Source: Planctomycetota bacterium
Lineage (GTDB): Bacteria > Planctomycetota > Phycisphaerae > UBA1845
Direction: 5' to 3'
Assembly (NCBI GenBank): GCA_016200265.1
Contig: JACQFE010000069.1
Location: forward strand, 1 to 39,764
DNA: 39,764 bases
Of this stretch, positions 15,189 to 23,196 are shown piece by piece. The position numbers and the translations under genes were made by a program. Within the stretch, counting starts at the first letter, position 1. Each line of letters starts with the position of its first letter. The notes under the pieces were generated by a model. It had not been told where the DNA came from and did not search any database. It worked only from the letters and a program-made list of their open reading frames with translations.

Positions 15189-16055
15189 ATGGGAATCAAA
15201 ACCTACAGACCGACTTCGGCGGGACGTCGAGTTTCGACGGTCAATGACTTTTCGGAATTGACGTCGATGCGATCTCAGCCTGAGAAGTCGCTATGCGAAC
15301 GCATTCGCAAGACGGGCGGGCGCAATCACCATGGCCGAATTACCAGTCGTCATATTGGTGGCGGCGCACGGCGAATTTACCGCCATATTGATTTCAAGCG
15401 CGACAAGGATGGCGTCGCAGCGACGGTGAAGACGGTTGAGTACGATCCTAATCGTTCGTGCCACATTTCCCTTGTGGAATACGCGGACGGCGAAAAGCGG
15501 TACATTTTGGCGCCGGTCGGTTTGCTGGTCGGACATTCGGTTGAAAGCGGTCCCAGTGTCGAGCCGAAGATCGGCAACGCACTTCCTTTGAAGAACATTC
15601 CGCCGGGCTTGGATGTTCACAACATCGAGATGAATTTGGGACAAGGTGGAAAACTCGCGCGAAGCGCCGGCGGTCGAGCCAAGTTGCTTTCGCGCGGCGA
15701 GGAATGGGCCGTGCTTGTGCTTCCATCCGGCGAATCGCGAGAAGTGCGCGTGGAATGTCGAGCGACGATCGGGCAGCTGGGAAATCTGGAGCATCAAAAT
15801 ATCCGCTGGGGCAAAGCGGGTCGTACGCGGCATCGAGGGATTCGTCCGTATGTTCGAGGGACCGCGCAAAATCCCGTGTCGCACCCGCTGGGCGGTGGTG
15901 AAGGTCGAAGCGGTGGTGGTCGGCATCCATGCAGCCCGACCGGCTTGTTGGCGAAGGGCGGTCGCACGCGTTCGCCTCGAAAGACTTCGAACGCACGGAT
16001 TTTGAGGAGACGCAAGAGCAGGCGATACGGCCAGCTTCCGACGCCGAAACACTAG
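15189..16055 (+). CDS. rplB: 50S ribosomal protein L2
   Basis: The 288-residue protein is complete, from [11 protein letters not shown] to a basic tail. It contains [20 protein letters not shown], the SH3-like core and [15 protein letters not shown] near the peptidyl-transferase centre. In E. coli the last motif reads NPVDHPHGGGEG. Here the Asp before the key His is Ser and the second His is Leu, while the first His (the one usually numbered 229) is kept. The C-terminus is about 15 residues longer than usual. Its start follows the dispersed palindrome. Confidence 0.97.
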   Translation: MGIKTYRPTSAGRRVSTVNDFSELTSMRSQPEKSLCERIRKTGGRNHHGRITSRHIGGGARRIYRHIDFKRDKDGVAATVKTVEYDPNRSCHISLVEYADGEKRYILAPVGLLVGHSVESGPSVEPKIGNALPLKNIPPGLDVHNIEMNLGQGGKLARSAGGRAKLLSRGEEWAVLVLPSGESREVRVECRATIGQLGNLEHQNIRWGKAGRTRHRGIRPYVRGTAQNPVSHPLGGGEGRSGGGRHPCSPTGLLAKGGRTRSPRKTSNARILRRRKSRRYGQLPTPKH

Positions 16056-16135
16056 GAATTCCTCAGATGAACGAGTGGGTTGGTTTGCAGGAATGAGGAT
16101 CGAGTTTTGAGGTCGGGCAGGAAATCGAGGACGGA

Positions 16136-16447
16136 ATGACCAGATCAGCAACAAAGGGCCCATACGTCACTGAAAAGCTTTTTCAGAAGGTGATGAACCT
16201 GAAGAGCAGCGGACGAAACGAGGTCGTCCGAACCTGGGCGCGAGACTGCACTATCGTTCCTGAATTCATTGGGCAGCGTTTTGAAGTTCATAACGGAAAG
16301 ATTTTTCACTCTGTGTATGTCACAGAAGACATGATTGGTCACAAGTTGGGTGAATTCAGCCCCACGAGACAGTTTCGTGGACATAGCGGCGTGAAGAAGG
16401 CCGAAGCAGCAGGGGCGGCGCCGGCTGCGGCACCAGCGAAGAAGTAA
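16136..16447 (+). CDS. rpsS: 30S ribosomal protein S19
   Basis: The 103-residue S19 has the conserved KGPYVTEKLFQKV start and the HNGKIFHSVYVTEDMIGHKLGEFSPTR region contacting 16S helix 42 and S13. The tail beyond GHSGVKKAE is an Ala/Pro/Lys extension of about 15 residues (GAAPAAAPAKK). GAGGACGG directly precedes the ATG. The 80-nt gap after rplB has no clear signal. Confidence 0.97.
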   Translation: MTRSATKGPYVTEKLFQKVMNLKSSGRNEVVRTWARDCTIVPEFIGQRFEVHNGKIFHSVYVTEDMIGHKLGEFSPTRQFRGHSGVKKAEAAGAAPAAAPAKK

Positions 16448-16531
16448 CAAAATAGCTGGAGAGACGATGCCGCTTTGAGCGGTCCAACGGTGAGGCGGGT
16501 TTTACGAGTTCCGAATTTTCGGGTTCGTGGT

Positions 16532-16879
16532 ATGGCAAACGCACTGGAAAAAAAGTGGTCGGCAATGCACAGGTTTGCCCGAATTGCGCCGCGGAAAGTG
16601 CGTCTCGTGATGGATTTGATTCGCGGGCGTCGGTGTGATGAGGCCGTCGATGAGCTGCGTTTCAATTGCAGGCGAAGTGCTCGGTTCATCGAACGCGTGT
16701 TGCGATCGGCAATGGTGAATGCAGATGAGGCGGAAGCGGAAATGCACCGCTTGTTTATCGTCGATGCCCGGGTGGATGGCGGACCCTATTATCGCCGCTT
16801 CCGTCCGAAGGATCGCGGTCGGGCTCATCCGATTGCCAAATGCACGAGCCACATTTGCATTACCGTTGGTGAGAAGTAG
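16532..16879 (+). CDS. rplV: 50S ribosomal protein L22
   Basis: At 115 residues, MANALEKKWSAMHRFARIAP then RKVRLVMDLIRGRR opens the L22 fold. The tunnel hairpin RRFRPKDRGRAHPIAKCTSH is present. ATG 16532 is chosen over an upstream TTG (16475) that would add 19 non-conserved residues. The Shine-Dalgarno is weak. Normal position between rpsS and rpsC. Confidence 0.96.
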   Translation: MANALEKKWSAMHRFARIAPRKVRLVMDLIRGRRCDEAVDELRFNCRRSARFIERVLRSAMVNADEAEAEMHRLFIVDARVDGGPYYRRFRPKDRGRAHPIAKCTSHICITVGEK

Positions 16880-16928
16880 ACGGATTTCAGTTGGGTCGAT
16901 TGGCGAACTAAGCGACAGGAAGGGTTGA

Positions 16929-17636
16929 GTGGGTCAAAAAGTAAATCCAATGGGTTTTCGAGTCGGCATCACGGAAGACTGGCGCTCGCGCTGGTTTGCG
17001 CCCAAGGCGGCCTATGCCGAGTTCTTGATCGAGGACCAGAAGATCCGTCGTTTCGTTGATACGAAGCTCAACGAGCAACCTCCCTATGCGGCCGTTGCCA
17101 AGGTGGAGATCGAACGCACGCGGGACGAAGTCAAGGTGATCTTGCACACCGCCCGTCCGGGGTTGGTGATCGGCCCGAAGGGTGCCGAGGTGGACAAGCT
17201 CAAGGGTGAACTTGAAAACCTGATCGACCGCAACATCAACCTGAACATCGTTGAAATCAAGACGCCGGACACCAACGCCAAGCTTGTGGCTGAAGCCGTT
17301 TCCGAGCAGCTCAAGAAGCGGGCAGGCTTTCGACGTGTTATGAAGCAACGGATTGACGCGGCCATGGCGGGGGGCACGAAAGGCGCCAAGATCGTGCTCT
17401 CTGGTCGCCTTGGCGGTGCGGAAATGGCCCGTTGCGAAAAGCAAATTCGCGGATCGATCCCATTGCACACGCTTCAGGCGCATGTGGATTACGGTGTGGC
17501 CACATGCCGCACGAAATACGGCACAATCGGGATCAAGGTCTGGCTCTATCACGGCCGGTACGGAGAAGAGACGACGTCGCCTGAGCCGGCTCCCGAAGGG
17601 CGTCGTGGCCGGGAGCGCCGCGGCAAACGCGGCTGA
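16929..17636 (+). CDS. rpsC: 30S ribosomal protein S3
   Basis: The 235-residue protein starts with GTG at 16929, eleven bases after AGGAAGG, at the standard MGQKVNPMGFRVGI. The KH domain has the loop GLVIGPKGAEVDKL. The C-terminal domain includes RIDAAMAGGTKGAKIVLSGRLGGAEMAR (interrupted for citation at residues 142-170) and KVWLYHGRYGEE. A basic Arg/Gly-rich tail follows. S3 forms part of the mRNA entry site and its helicase activity. Confidence 0.97.
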   Translation: MGQKVNPMGFRVGITEDWRSRWFAPKAAYAEFLIEDQKIRRFVDTKLNEQPPYAAVAKVEIERTRDEVKVILHTARPGLVIGPKGAEVDKLKGELENLIDRNINLNIVEIKTPDTNAKLVAEAVSEQLKKRAGFRRVMKQRIDAAMAGGTKGAKIVLSGRLGGAEMARCEKQIRGSIPLHTLQAHVDYGVATCRTKYGTIGIKVWLYHGRYGEETTSPEPAPEGRRGRERRGKRG

Positions 17637-17735
17637 CAATTGGCGTGTGCTCGTCTCGTGGACAGCGGATTTGCGGCGGAAGCGGTTTACGCGGCGACAA
17701 AGTTGGATTGATCGCAGCGGCAAAGGAAAGAACCC

Positions 17736-18155
17736 ATGGCGTTGATGCCAAAACGAGTCAAGTGGCGAAAAAGCCAGCGAGGAAAAGTTCGCGGCGTCGC
17801 CAACAAAGGCAATACGGTTGCCTTTGGCGAATACGGGCTTCAGGTGCTCGAAGGCGGCTGGCTCAGCGCGCGGCAAATTGAGGCCGGTCGCGTCGGCATC
17901 ACGCACTTTTTGCAGCGTGAAGGTCGGGTGTATTCCCGCGTGTTTCCACACAAGCCGGTTTCCGGCAAGCCGTTGGAAACGCGAATGGGCAAGGGCAAGG
18001 GCGAGCCGGAATACTGGGTTGCGTGCATCCGCCCCGGCAACGTGATTTTTGAAGTCGGCGGTGTGGAAGAGGAAATCGCCCGCGAGGCGCTGTCCCGTGT
18101 GGCACATAAGATTACGCAGAAATGCCGCTTCGTGAAACGGCGACATGGGCTATAG
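17736..18155 (+). CDS. rplP: 50S ribosomal protein L16
   Basis: The 139-residue L16 has the usual MPKRVKWRKSQRG start (preceded here by MAL) and the KPVSGKPLETRMGKGKGEPE loop with the Arg that is hydroxylated in some bacteria. It binds near the A-site tRNA elbow and is needed for late 50S assembly. AAGGAAAG lies 5 nt before the ATG. A 99-nt gap after rpsC holds no recognisable signal. Confidence 0.97.
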   Translation: MALMPKRVKWRKSQRGKVRGVANKGNTVAFGEYGLQVLEGGWLSARQIEAGRVGITHFLQREGRVYSRVFPHKPVSGKPLETRMGKGKGEPEYWVACIRPGNVIFEVGGVEEEIAREALSRVAHKITQKCRFVKRRHGL

Positions 18156-18180
18156 AGACTCTTGGACGCGAGGCTAGGGC

Positions 18181-18435
18181 ATGAAGATTGCTGAAGTCAG
18201 AGAGACGAAGACAAACGAACTGCACGCGGAGCTGGAGCGGCTTCGTCGTCACTTGTTTGATCTTCGCGCCCAGGCGGTCACGGAAAAACTAGAAAACCCG
18301 CATCGGTTGCAAGATGCGAAAAAGCAAATCGCCCGCGTGCTCACCGTGCTTCGCGAACGCGGCGAGATGGATATCGAGGAGAAGCAGCATCACCTTGAGG
18401 CCGTGGCGACCAAGGCTCGCGCCATTAAGGCCTGA
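18181..18435 (+). CDS. rpmC: 50S ribosomal protein L29
   Basis: This 84-residue protein has the two-helix L29 pattern, with VRETKTNELHAELERLRRHL, then LFDLRAQAVTEKLENPHRLQ and KKQIARVLTVLRER. The last roughly 18 residues exceed the usual length and look helical and charged. GAGGCTAGGG precedes the ATG. Tunnel-exit protein next to L23. Confidence 0.95.
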   Translation: MKIAEVRETKTNELHAELERLRRHLFDLRAQAVTEKLENPHRLQDAKKQIARVLTVLRERGEMDIEEKQHHLEAVATKARAIKA

Positions 18436-18501
18436 GCGGAAACTGGTAGTGCGTTCGCTTGAGAACGGCGACCGCGAATTGGCAAAACGGATTTGTGATT
18501 C

Positions 18502-18828
18502 ATGATGGCGACGGGTGCAACGAAACAACTGGAGCGGGGGCGGCGGGACCGGCGCGTCGGAACGGTCGTCTCCGACAAGGGCGACAAGACGATCCGCGTG
18601 CAATATGAGTTCGTTTTGAAGCATACGAAATATGGGAAGTACTTCACCCGCTCTTCGACGCTGCACACGCACGATGAGAAGAATGAGGCCCGCCGAGGGG
18701 ATATTGTGGAAGTTGAGGCCTGCCGCAGAATGTCCAAGATGAAGTGCTGGCGGCTCCTGAAAATCGTGGATCGTCGCAGCGCGGCGTTCGTGTCTCGCGA
18801 AGAGCTAGAAGCCGTCAGTCGCGCATAG
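18502..18828 (+). CDS. rpsQ: 30S ribosomal protein S17
   Basis: The OB-fold core runs from RRVGTVVSDKGDKTIRVQYE to GDIVEVEACRRMSKMKCWRL and is a typical S17. The 108-residue product has a 16-residue N-terminal lead (MMATGATKQLERGRRD) and a C-terminal extension of about 20 residues. Two adjacent ATGs (18502, 18505) are equally possible. Primary binder of 16S helix 11. Confidence 0.95.
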   Translation: MMATGATKQLERGRRDRRVGTVVSDKGDKTIRVQYEFVLKHTKYGKYFTRSSTLHTHDEKNEARRGDIVEVEACRRMSKMKCWRLLKIVDRRSAAFVSREELEAVSRA

Positions 18829-18849
18829 TCGCGCCGTGAGGATTTCGTC

Positions 18850-19266
18850 ATGATTCAGATGTTTACGATGGTGGACGTGGCCGACAACACCGGCGCCAAA
18901 GAGGCGATGGTGTTCAACGTCTACAAAGGCAGCACTGCTCGTCCAGGAAAATACCGCCTGAAAGTTGCGGGAATTGGCGACATCGTGATGGTGACGGTGA
19001 AGAAGGCCCTTCCCAACAGCGACTATTCCGGCGGCGTGGATCGCAAGGACAGGTCCAAACGGCGGAAGGCCAAGGCGGTTGTGGTGCGTACGGTCAAGCC
19101 GACTCGGCGTCCCGACGGTAGCTATGTCCGATTCGACAGTAACGCCGTGGTCTTGCTCGACGACAAAAATGAACCGCGCGGAACGCGCATTTTCGGAGCA
19201 GTGGCGAGAGAGCTTCGCGAGAAGAACTTCATGAAGATCATCTCTCTCGCGGAGGAAGTGGTCTGA
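18850..19266 (+). CDS. rplN: 50S ribosomal protein L14
   Basis: L14 is recognised by [20 protein letters not shown] at the start and by [20 protein letters not shown] and [20 protein letters not shown] at the end. At 138 residues it is about 16 longer than most. The extra residues lie after KKALPNS ([15 protein letters not shown]), in the loop between strands. GAGGATTT lies upstream of the ATG. Confidence 0.97.
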   Translation: MIQMFTMVDVADNTGAKEAMVFNVYKGSTARPGKYRLKVAGIGDIVMVTVKKALPNSDYSGGVDRKDRSKRRKAKAVVVRTVKPTRRPDGSYVRFDSNAVVLLDDKNEPRGTRIFGAVARELREKNFMKIISLAEEVV

Positions 19267-19297
19267 CAAATTGCATCCGGCGGATCGCCGGTCGTGG

Positions 19298-19663
19298 ATG
19301 ACGATGCGACGCAGAATTTGCAAAAATGATCTTGTCCAGGTGATCAGCGGTGATCATCGAGGGGCCCGCGGCAAGGTTCTCCGGATCGATCCGGAGCGCG
19401 GCGAAGTCGTCGTGGAAGGCGTGAACTTGGCGTATCGCCATGTTCGTCCCACGCGAAAGAATCCGCAGGGCGGCCGAGTGCAGAAAGAGTTGCCGATCCA
19501 TCTATCGAATGTGCAGCCGGTGGATTCCACGAGCGGAAAGCCGACGCGAGTCCGGTATCAGGTGGATTTGAACAAACAGGGACACGTGGTTTCGAAGAAG
19601 CGGGTCAGCGTCGGTGGAAACGTGCTGCACGTGTTGTCTCGTGCGGATGCAAAAGGGAGATAA
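19298..19663 (+). CDS. rplX: 50S ribosomal protein L24
   Basis: The KOW motif is visible in DLVQVISGDHRGARGKVLRI, followed by EGVNLAYRHVRPTRKNPQGG, standard for bacterial L24, an early assembly initiator. Three starts are possible: TTG 19271, ATG 19298 and ATG 19304. None has a good Shine-Dalgarno; 19298 gives 121 residues. Coupling to rplN, 31 nt upstream, is likely. Confidence 0.93.
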   Translation: MTMRRRICKNDLVQVISGDHRGARGKVLRIDPERGEVVVEGVNLAYRHVRPTRKNPQGGRVQKELPIHLSNVQPVDSTSGKPTRVRYQVDLNKQGHVVSKKRVSVGGNVLHVLSRADAKGR

Positions 19664-19717
19664 GCGGTGGATCGCCGGCGCAATGGCGTCGGTTGGCCTC
19701 GGCATCGTGTGACAAAT

Positions 19718-20278
19718 ATGGCCCGATTGTTGGAAAAATATCGCAACGAGATTATTCCCAAGCTGCAGGCGGATCTTGGGCTAAGGAACGTGATGGAAAT
19801 CCCCAAGCTGACCAAAGTGGTCGTCGCGATGGGGACCGGCTCGCCGCAGCTGGACAAGAACCGGTTGCCGGCGGTCATTGGCGATTTGGCCCAGATCACC
19901 GGACAAAAGCCGCAGATTCGCCGGGCCATGAAGGCCGTCTCCAACTTCAAGACTCGTAAGGATATGGAGATCGGCTGTCGTGTGACGCTGCGGGGCAAGC
20001 GGATGTACGAATTTGTGGATCGGCTGTTTAACGCTGCAATTCCGCGTCTTCGCGACTTTCGTGGATTGAATCCGAAGAGCTTCGATGGTCGTGGGAATTA
20101 TTCGATGGGCCTGGCGGACCAGACGATCTTCTCGGAAATCGATATGACCAAAATTGCGTTCAGTCAGGGGATGCACATTACATTTGTGACCACGGCAAGG
20201 ACGGATGAGCACGCCCGGGCGCTTCTCATGGGCCTGGGGCTGCCTTTGCGTCGCACCGCCGAGGCGCAGGAGAACTAA
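19718..20278 (+). CDS. rplE: 50S ribosomal protein L5
   Basis: The 186-residue L5 begins [20 protein letters not shown] and contains the 5S-rRNA contact region and the P-site loop region [20 protein letters not shown]. The ATG at 19718 fits the family start; in-frame GTGs at 19667 and 19709 would add up to 17 residues. Its stop TAA shares the A with the rpsN ATG (20278). Confidence 0.96.
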   Translation: MARLLEKYRNEIIPKLQADLGLRNVMEIPKLTKVVVAMGTGSPQLDKNRLPAVIGDLAQITGQKPQIRRAMKAVSNFKTRKDMEIGCRVTLRGKRMYEFVDRLFNAAIPRLRDFRGLNPKSFDGRGNYSMGLADQTIFSEIDMTKIAFSQGMHITFVTTARTDEHARALLMGLGLPLRRTAEAQEN

Positions 20279-20460
20279 TGACTACGGCATGGAGATTCAA
20301 GGCGGAGCTGCCGCCGAAATACAAGTGTCGAATTGTGCGACGGTGCCAGCTTTGCGGCCGTTCGCATGCCGTGTATCGGAAGTTTCATTTGTGTCGAATG
20401 TGCTTCCGGAATCTCGCCCACGAAGGGTTGATCCCCGGTGTTCGAAAGGCGAGCTGGTAG
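20278..20460 (+). CDS. rpsN: 30S ribosomal protein S14, zinc-binding type
   Basis: At 60 residues this is the short type Z form. Two CxxC pairs (CQLC and CRMC, 12 residues apart) make one zinc site. The tail [16 protein letters not shown] is diagnostic. Translation is coupled to rplE through a one-base overlap. Confidence 0.97.
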   Translation: MTTAWRFKAELPPKYKCRIVRRCQLCGRSHAVYRKFHLCRMCFRNLAHEGLIPGVRKASW

Positions 20461-20472
20461 CGGAGCAATACG

Positions 20473-20868
20473 ATGTGGGCTGACACAATCGCAGACATGC
20501 TGACACGAATTCGAAATGGCGTCCGTGTGCGCCAAAAGCAGGTGGTCATGCCGTTCTCCAAGCAAAAGGCGGGAATCGCCGAGGTGCTTCGCGAGGAAGG
20601 CTATATCAACGGCTACGACAAGGTTGATGACAACAAGCAGGGACTGCTCCGTGTCGATTTGAAGTACGGCCCGCGCGGCGAGGAAATCGTCCACATGATC
20701 CGCCGGGAGTCTCACACCGGCTGTCGCGTTTACAAAGGTGTCGAAGAGTTGCCTCGCGTGCTGGACGGTTTGGGAATCTGCATCGTATCAACAAACAAGG
20801 GAATGTTGAGCGATCGCCGTTGCCGCGAGTTGAACGTAGGTGGCGAGTTGATCTGCACAGTGTATTGA
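20473..20868 (+). CDS. rpsH: 30S ribosomal protein S8
   Basis: The 131-residue S8 starts MWADTIADMLTRIRNGVRVR and ends with VSTNKGMLSDRRCRELNVGG then ELICTVY, all family hallmarks. S8 binds 16S helix 21 and in enterobacteria represses the spc operon by binding mRNA at L5; such a site has not been identified here. The gap from rpsN is 12 nt. Confidence 0.97.
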   Translation: MWADTIADMLTRIRNGVRVRQKQVVMPFSKQKAGIAEVLREEGYINGYDKVDDNKQGLLRVDLKYGPRGEEIVHMIRRESHTGCRVYKGVEELPRVLDGLGICIVSTNKGMLSDRRCRELNVGGELICTVY

Positions 20869-20881
20869 TAATGCTGAATTG

Positions 20882-20916
20882 CGCATGCGGAATGCGGAAT
20901 TGCAGGACCGCATGCG
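20882..20916. repeat. Palindrome between rpsH and rplF
   Basis: CGCATGCGG (20882-20890) pairs perfectly with CCGCATGCG (20908-20916), a 9-bp stem with a 17-nt loop. The stretch contains ATGCGGAATGCGGAATTG, the reverse complement of the unit found before the antitoxin and fusA. It is thus another copy of a dispersed element placed inside the operon. No T-run follows, so termination is unlikely. Confidence 0.6.
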
Positions 20917-20944
20917 ATTGAATGCCCGAACGAAACGGTGACGT

Positions 20945-21541
20945 ATGTCGAGAGTTGGAAAACAACCTGTGAAGCTGCCCAGCGGAGTGACGTTCAAGTC
21001 CGCAGGCAACGAAGTCATGATCACTGGCCCGAAGGGCACAAGCAAATTGCGCGTGCCGCCGGGAACGAAGATTGCGTTCGACGACGCATCGAAATCCGTG
21101 AAGATCGATCGCGCGGATGACACCAAACAGGCTCGCGCGAATCACGGATTGGCCCGTTCGCTGGTGGCCAACATGGTGAAGGGCGTTTCCGATGGCTTCG
21201 AACGACGATTGCAGATTTACGGCACGGGTTACAACTGCGAGCTCAAGGGCAAGACGTTGCACCTGAACATCGGTTTTTCAGGCCGACGTCGCGGGATCGG
21301 TTCGCAATTTGAGCTTCCCGTGCCCGATGGTGTCGAAGTGACCGTCGAGCGTCCCGCGGCAAAAGGTGATAACGAGCCGGCGCAGTTTGTGATCAAGGGA
21401 TTCGACAAGCAGAGAGTCGGTCAGTTCGCGGCCGAAGTTCACTCTCTGCGGCGCACCGAGCCGTACAAGGGCAAGGGTATTCGCTATGAAGGCGAACACA
21501 TTAAGAAGAAGCAGGGTAAGGCGCTGACAGGTAGCGCTTGA
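20945..21541 (+). CDS. rplF: 50S ribosomal protein L6
   Basis: The 198-residue L6 has two similar domains, with [15 protein letters not shown] at the start and the rRNA-binding signature [20 protein letters not shown] at the end. It is slightly longer than most because of a loop around residues 138-143 (AAKGDN). It follows the palindrome by about 30 nt. Confidence 0.97.
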   Translation: MSRVGKQPVKLPSGVTFKSAGNEVMITGPKGTSKLRVPPGTKIAFDDASKSVKIDRADDTKQARANHGLARSLVANMVKGVSDGFERRLQIYGTGYNCELKGKTLHLNIGFSGRRRGIGSQFELPVPDGVEVTVERPAAKGDNEPAQFVIKGFDKQRVGQFAAEVHSLRRTEPYKGKGIRYEGEHIKKKQGKALTGSA

Positions 21542-21636
21542 TTGAAGGGTTGAGTCCCGCTTGTTGGAAAACAAGCGCGAAAAAATCGGTTTTGACAATT
21601 TTCCGTTCGTCCGTCGAATTGGAAAAAGATGAAGCC

Positions 21637-22005
21637 ATGAAGAAGGAACGAATCAAGGCAGTTCGTCGCGACCGCCGCCGGCAGGGCTTGGCGAAGCGAA
21701 TCAGGGGAACCACCGAGCGACCGCGGCTGACGGTATTCCGTAGCGTCAAGAACATTTATGCGCAAATCATCAACGATGAAGAAGGTCGTACGATTTGTGA
21801 AGCGAGTTCGATGAGCAAGGAATTGAAAGGCCGGTTCAAACACGGCGGAAACCTGGATGCGGCGAAGGTCGTCGGCGCGCTGCTTGCGGAGCGAGCGAAG
21901 TCCAAGAGCGTGGCCGAAGTTTGTTTTGATCGAAGCGGTTACAAGTTTCACGGTCGCCTGAAGGCGTTGGCTGAAGCAGCCCGTGAAGCCGGCTTGAAGT
22001 TTTAG
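21637..22005 (+). CDS. rplR: 50S ribosomal protein L18
   Basis: At 122 residues, [20 protein letters not shown] then [20 protein letters not shown] opens L18, and [20 protein letters not shown] closes it. It binds 5S rRNA. A frame open from 21538 would add 33 unrelated residues; ATG 21637 with GGAAAAA upstream is the natural start. The 95-nt spacer after rplF is relatively long. Confidence 0.96.
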   Translation: MKKERIKAVRRDRRRQGLAKRIRGTTERPRLTVFRSVKNIYAQIINDEEGRTICEASSMSKELKGRFKHGGNLDAAKVVGALLAERAKSKSVAEVCFDRSGYKFHGRLKALAEAAREAGLKF

Positions 22006-22026
22006 ACGAAGGGAACGCTGGTTCTT

Positions 22027-22662
22027 ATGGCAGGACGACCCCGTATGGGACAGGGTGGCGGACGAGAGCAAAGAGGGCCAAGAGAGCCTCGTGACTCCAA
22101 ACAACAGGGTGGCGGCCCTGAAGGGCAGTCCGGTCGTCCAGGGCATGACGAAGGCGGAGCTTCGGAAATTGTCGTCAAGATCGGACGCTGCGCCACCGTG
22201 GTAAAAGGTGGTCGGCGATTCAGCTTCGGCGCCCTGGTGGTGATGGGCGACCGCAAGTCCAGTGTCGGAATGGGCTACGGAAAGTCCGGTGAAGTGCCTT
22301 CGGCGGTGGACAAGGCGAAAAAGTTTGCGTTGCGGCGGATGATCTCTGTTCCACTCGTCGGCGGAACAATTCCTCATCGCGTCATTGGGAGATATGGAGC
22401 GTCACGCGTCGTAATGGTTCCCGCGAGCCCCGGAACAGGCGTGATCGCAGGCGCGAGCGTGCGGGCGGTGTTGGAACTCGCGGGGATACATGACGTCTTA
22501 ACCAAGAGTTATGGTTCCAATACGCCTAAGAATCTGGTTCGAGCGACGTTGGAGGGGCTTGGCAGGCTGGTCACGCGAGATTCAATCGAACGTTTGCGAG
22601 GCGTGAAGCTTGAGATCACTGAAAAAGAGGCAAAGAAAGATGCAATAGTTGCGAAGGCGTAA
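22027..22662 (+). CDS. rpsE: 30S ribosomal protein S5
   Basis: The S5 core runs from [20 protein letters not shown] through [20 protein letters not shown] to [16 protein letters not shown]. At 211 residues it carries an N-terminal extension of about 45 residues rich in Gly, Arg and Pro, likely disordered. S5 helps form the mRNA entry channel and decoding fidelity. rpmD (L30) should follow but does not: only 66 nt separate the stop from rplO. Confidence 0.97.
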   Translation: MAGRPRMGQGGGREQRGPREPRDSKQQGGGPEGQSGRPGHDEGGASEIVVKIGRCATVVKGGRRFSFGALVVMGDRKSSVGMGYGKSGEVPSAVDKAKKFALRRMISVPLVGGTIPHRVIGRYGASRVVMVPASPGTGVIAGASVRAVLELAGIHDVLTKSYGSNTPKNLVRATLEGLGRLVTRDSIERLRGVKLEITEKEAKKDAIVAKA

Positions 22663-22728
22663 GTTCCTTGTTTCTTGCTGACCCAGTGTTCGAATTGGAA
22701 TGTGGCGTTAGGCGACTAAAGGACATTG

Positions 22729-23178
22729 ATGGACATTTCGAGCATCACAAGTAAAGGCGGAAGCGATCGACGACCCAAGCGGGTCGGTCGTGGCGAAGGT
22801 TCCGGCTGGGGTAAGACCTGTGGCCGGGGCAACAAAGGCTGTGGTCAGCGTTCCGGCTGGAAGCAGAGGGGATTGCGGGAGGGTGGTCAAATGCCGACCT
22901 TCCGGCGCATTCCCAAGCGAGGATTCAGTAACTTCAATTTTACGACGAGGTATCAGGTTGTGAACGTTGGCGCGATGGAAACGGCGTTCGCCGCAAATGC
23001 GCATGTCACTTCGGAATCGCTTCGGGCGGCCGGTTTGATTCATTCGCAAACAGAGCCTGTGAAAGTCCTTGGAGAAGGGAAACTCGGCAAGAAGCTTACG
23101 ATCGATGCGGCCGCATTCAGTGAATCGGCGATGGAGAAAATCAAGGCGGCCGGTGGAGAAGCGCGAATTTTAAGCTAA
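22729..23178 (+). CDS. rplO: 50S ribosomal protein L15
   Basis: The 149-residue L15 has the Gly-rich rRNA-threading N-terminus RPKRVGRGEGSGWGKTCGRG and MPTFRRIPKRGFSN, then the globular TEPVKVLGEGKLGKKLTIDA. ATG 22729 with AAAGGA upstream is preferred over the TTG three bases earlier. Confidence 0.96.
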   Translation: MDISSITSKGGSDRRPKRVGRGEGSGWGKTCGRGNKGCGQRSGWKQRGLREGGQMPTFRRIPKRGFSNFNFTTRYQVVNVGAMETAFAANAHVTSESLRAAGLIHSQTEPVKVLGEGKLGKKLTIDAAAFSESAMEKIKAAGGEARILS

Positions 23179-23196
23179 GGAAAACAAAGCGGTTCA

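Noticed and set aside
16908..18146. 412-codon minus-strand frame opposite rpsC and rplP
   Set aside because: Antisense shadow of two complete ribosomal genes.
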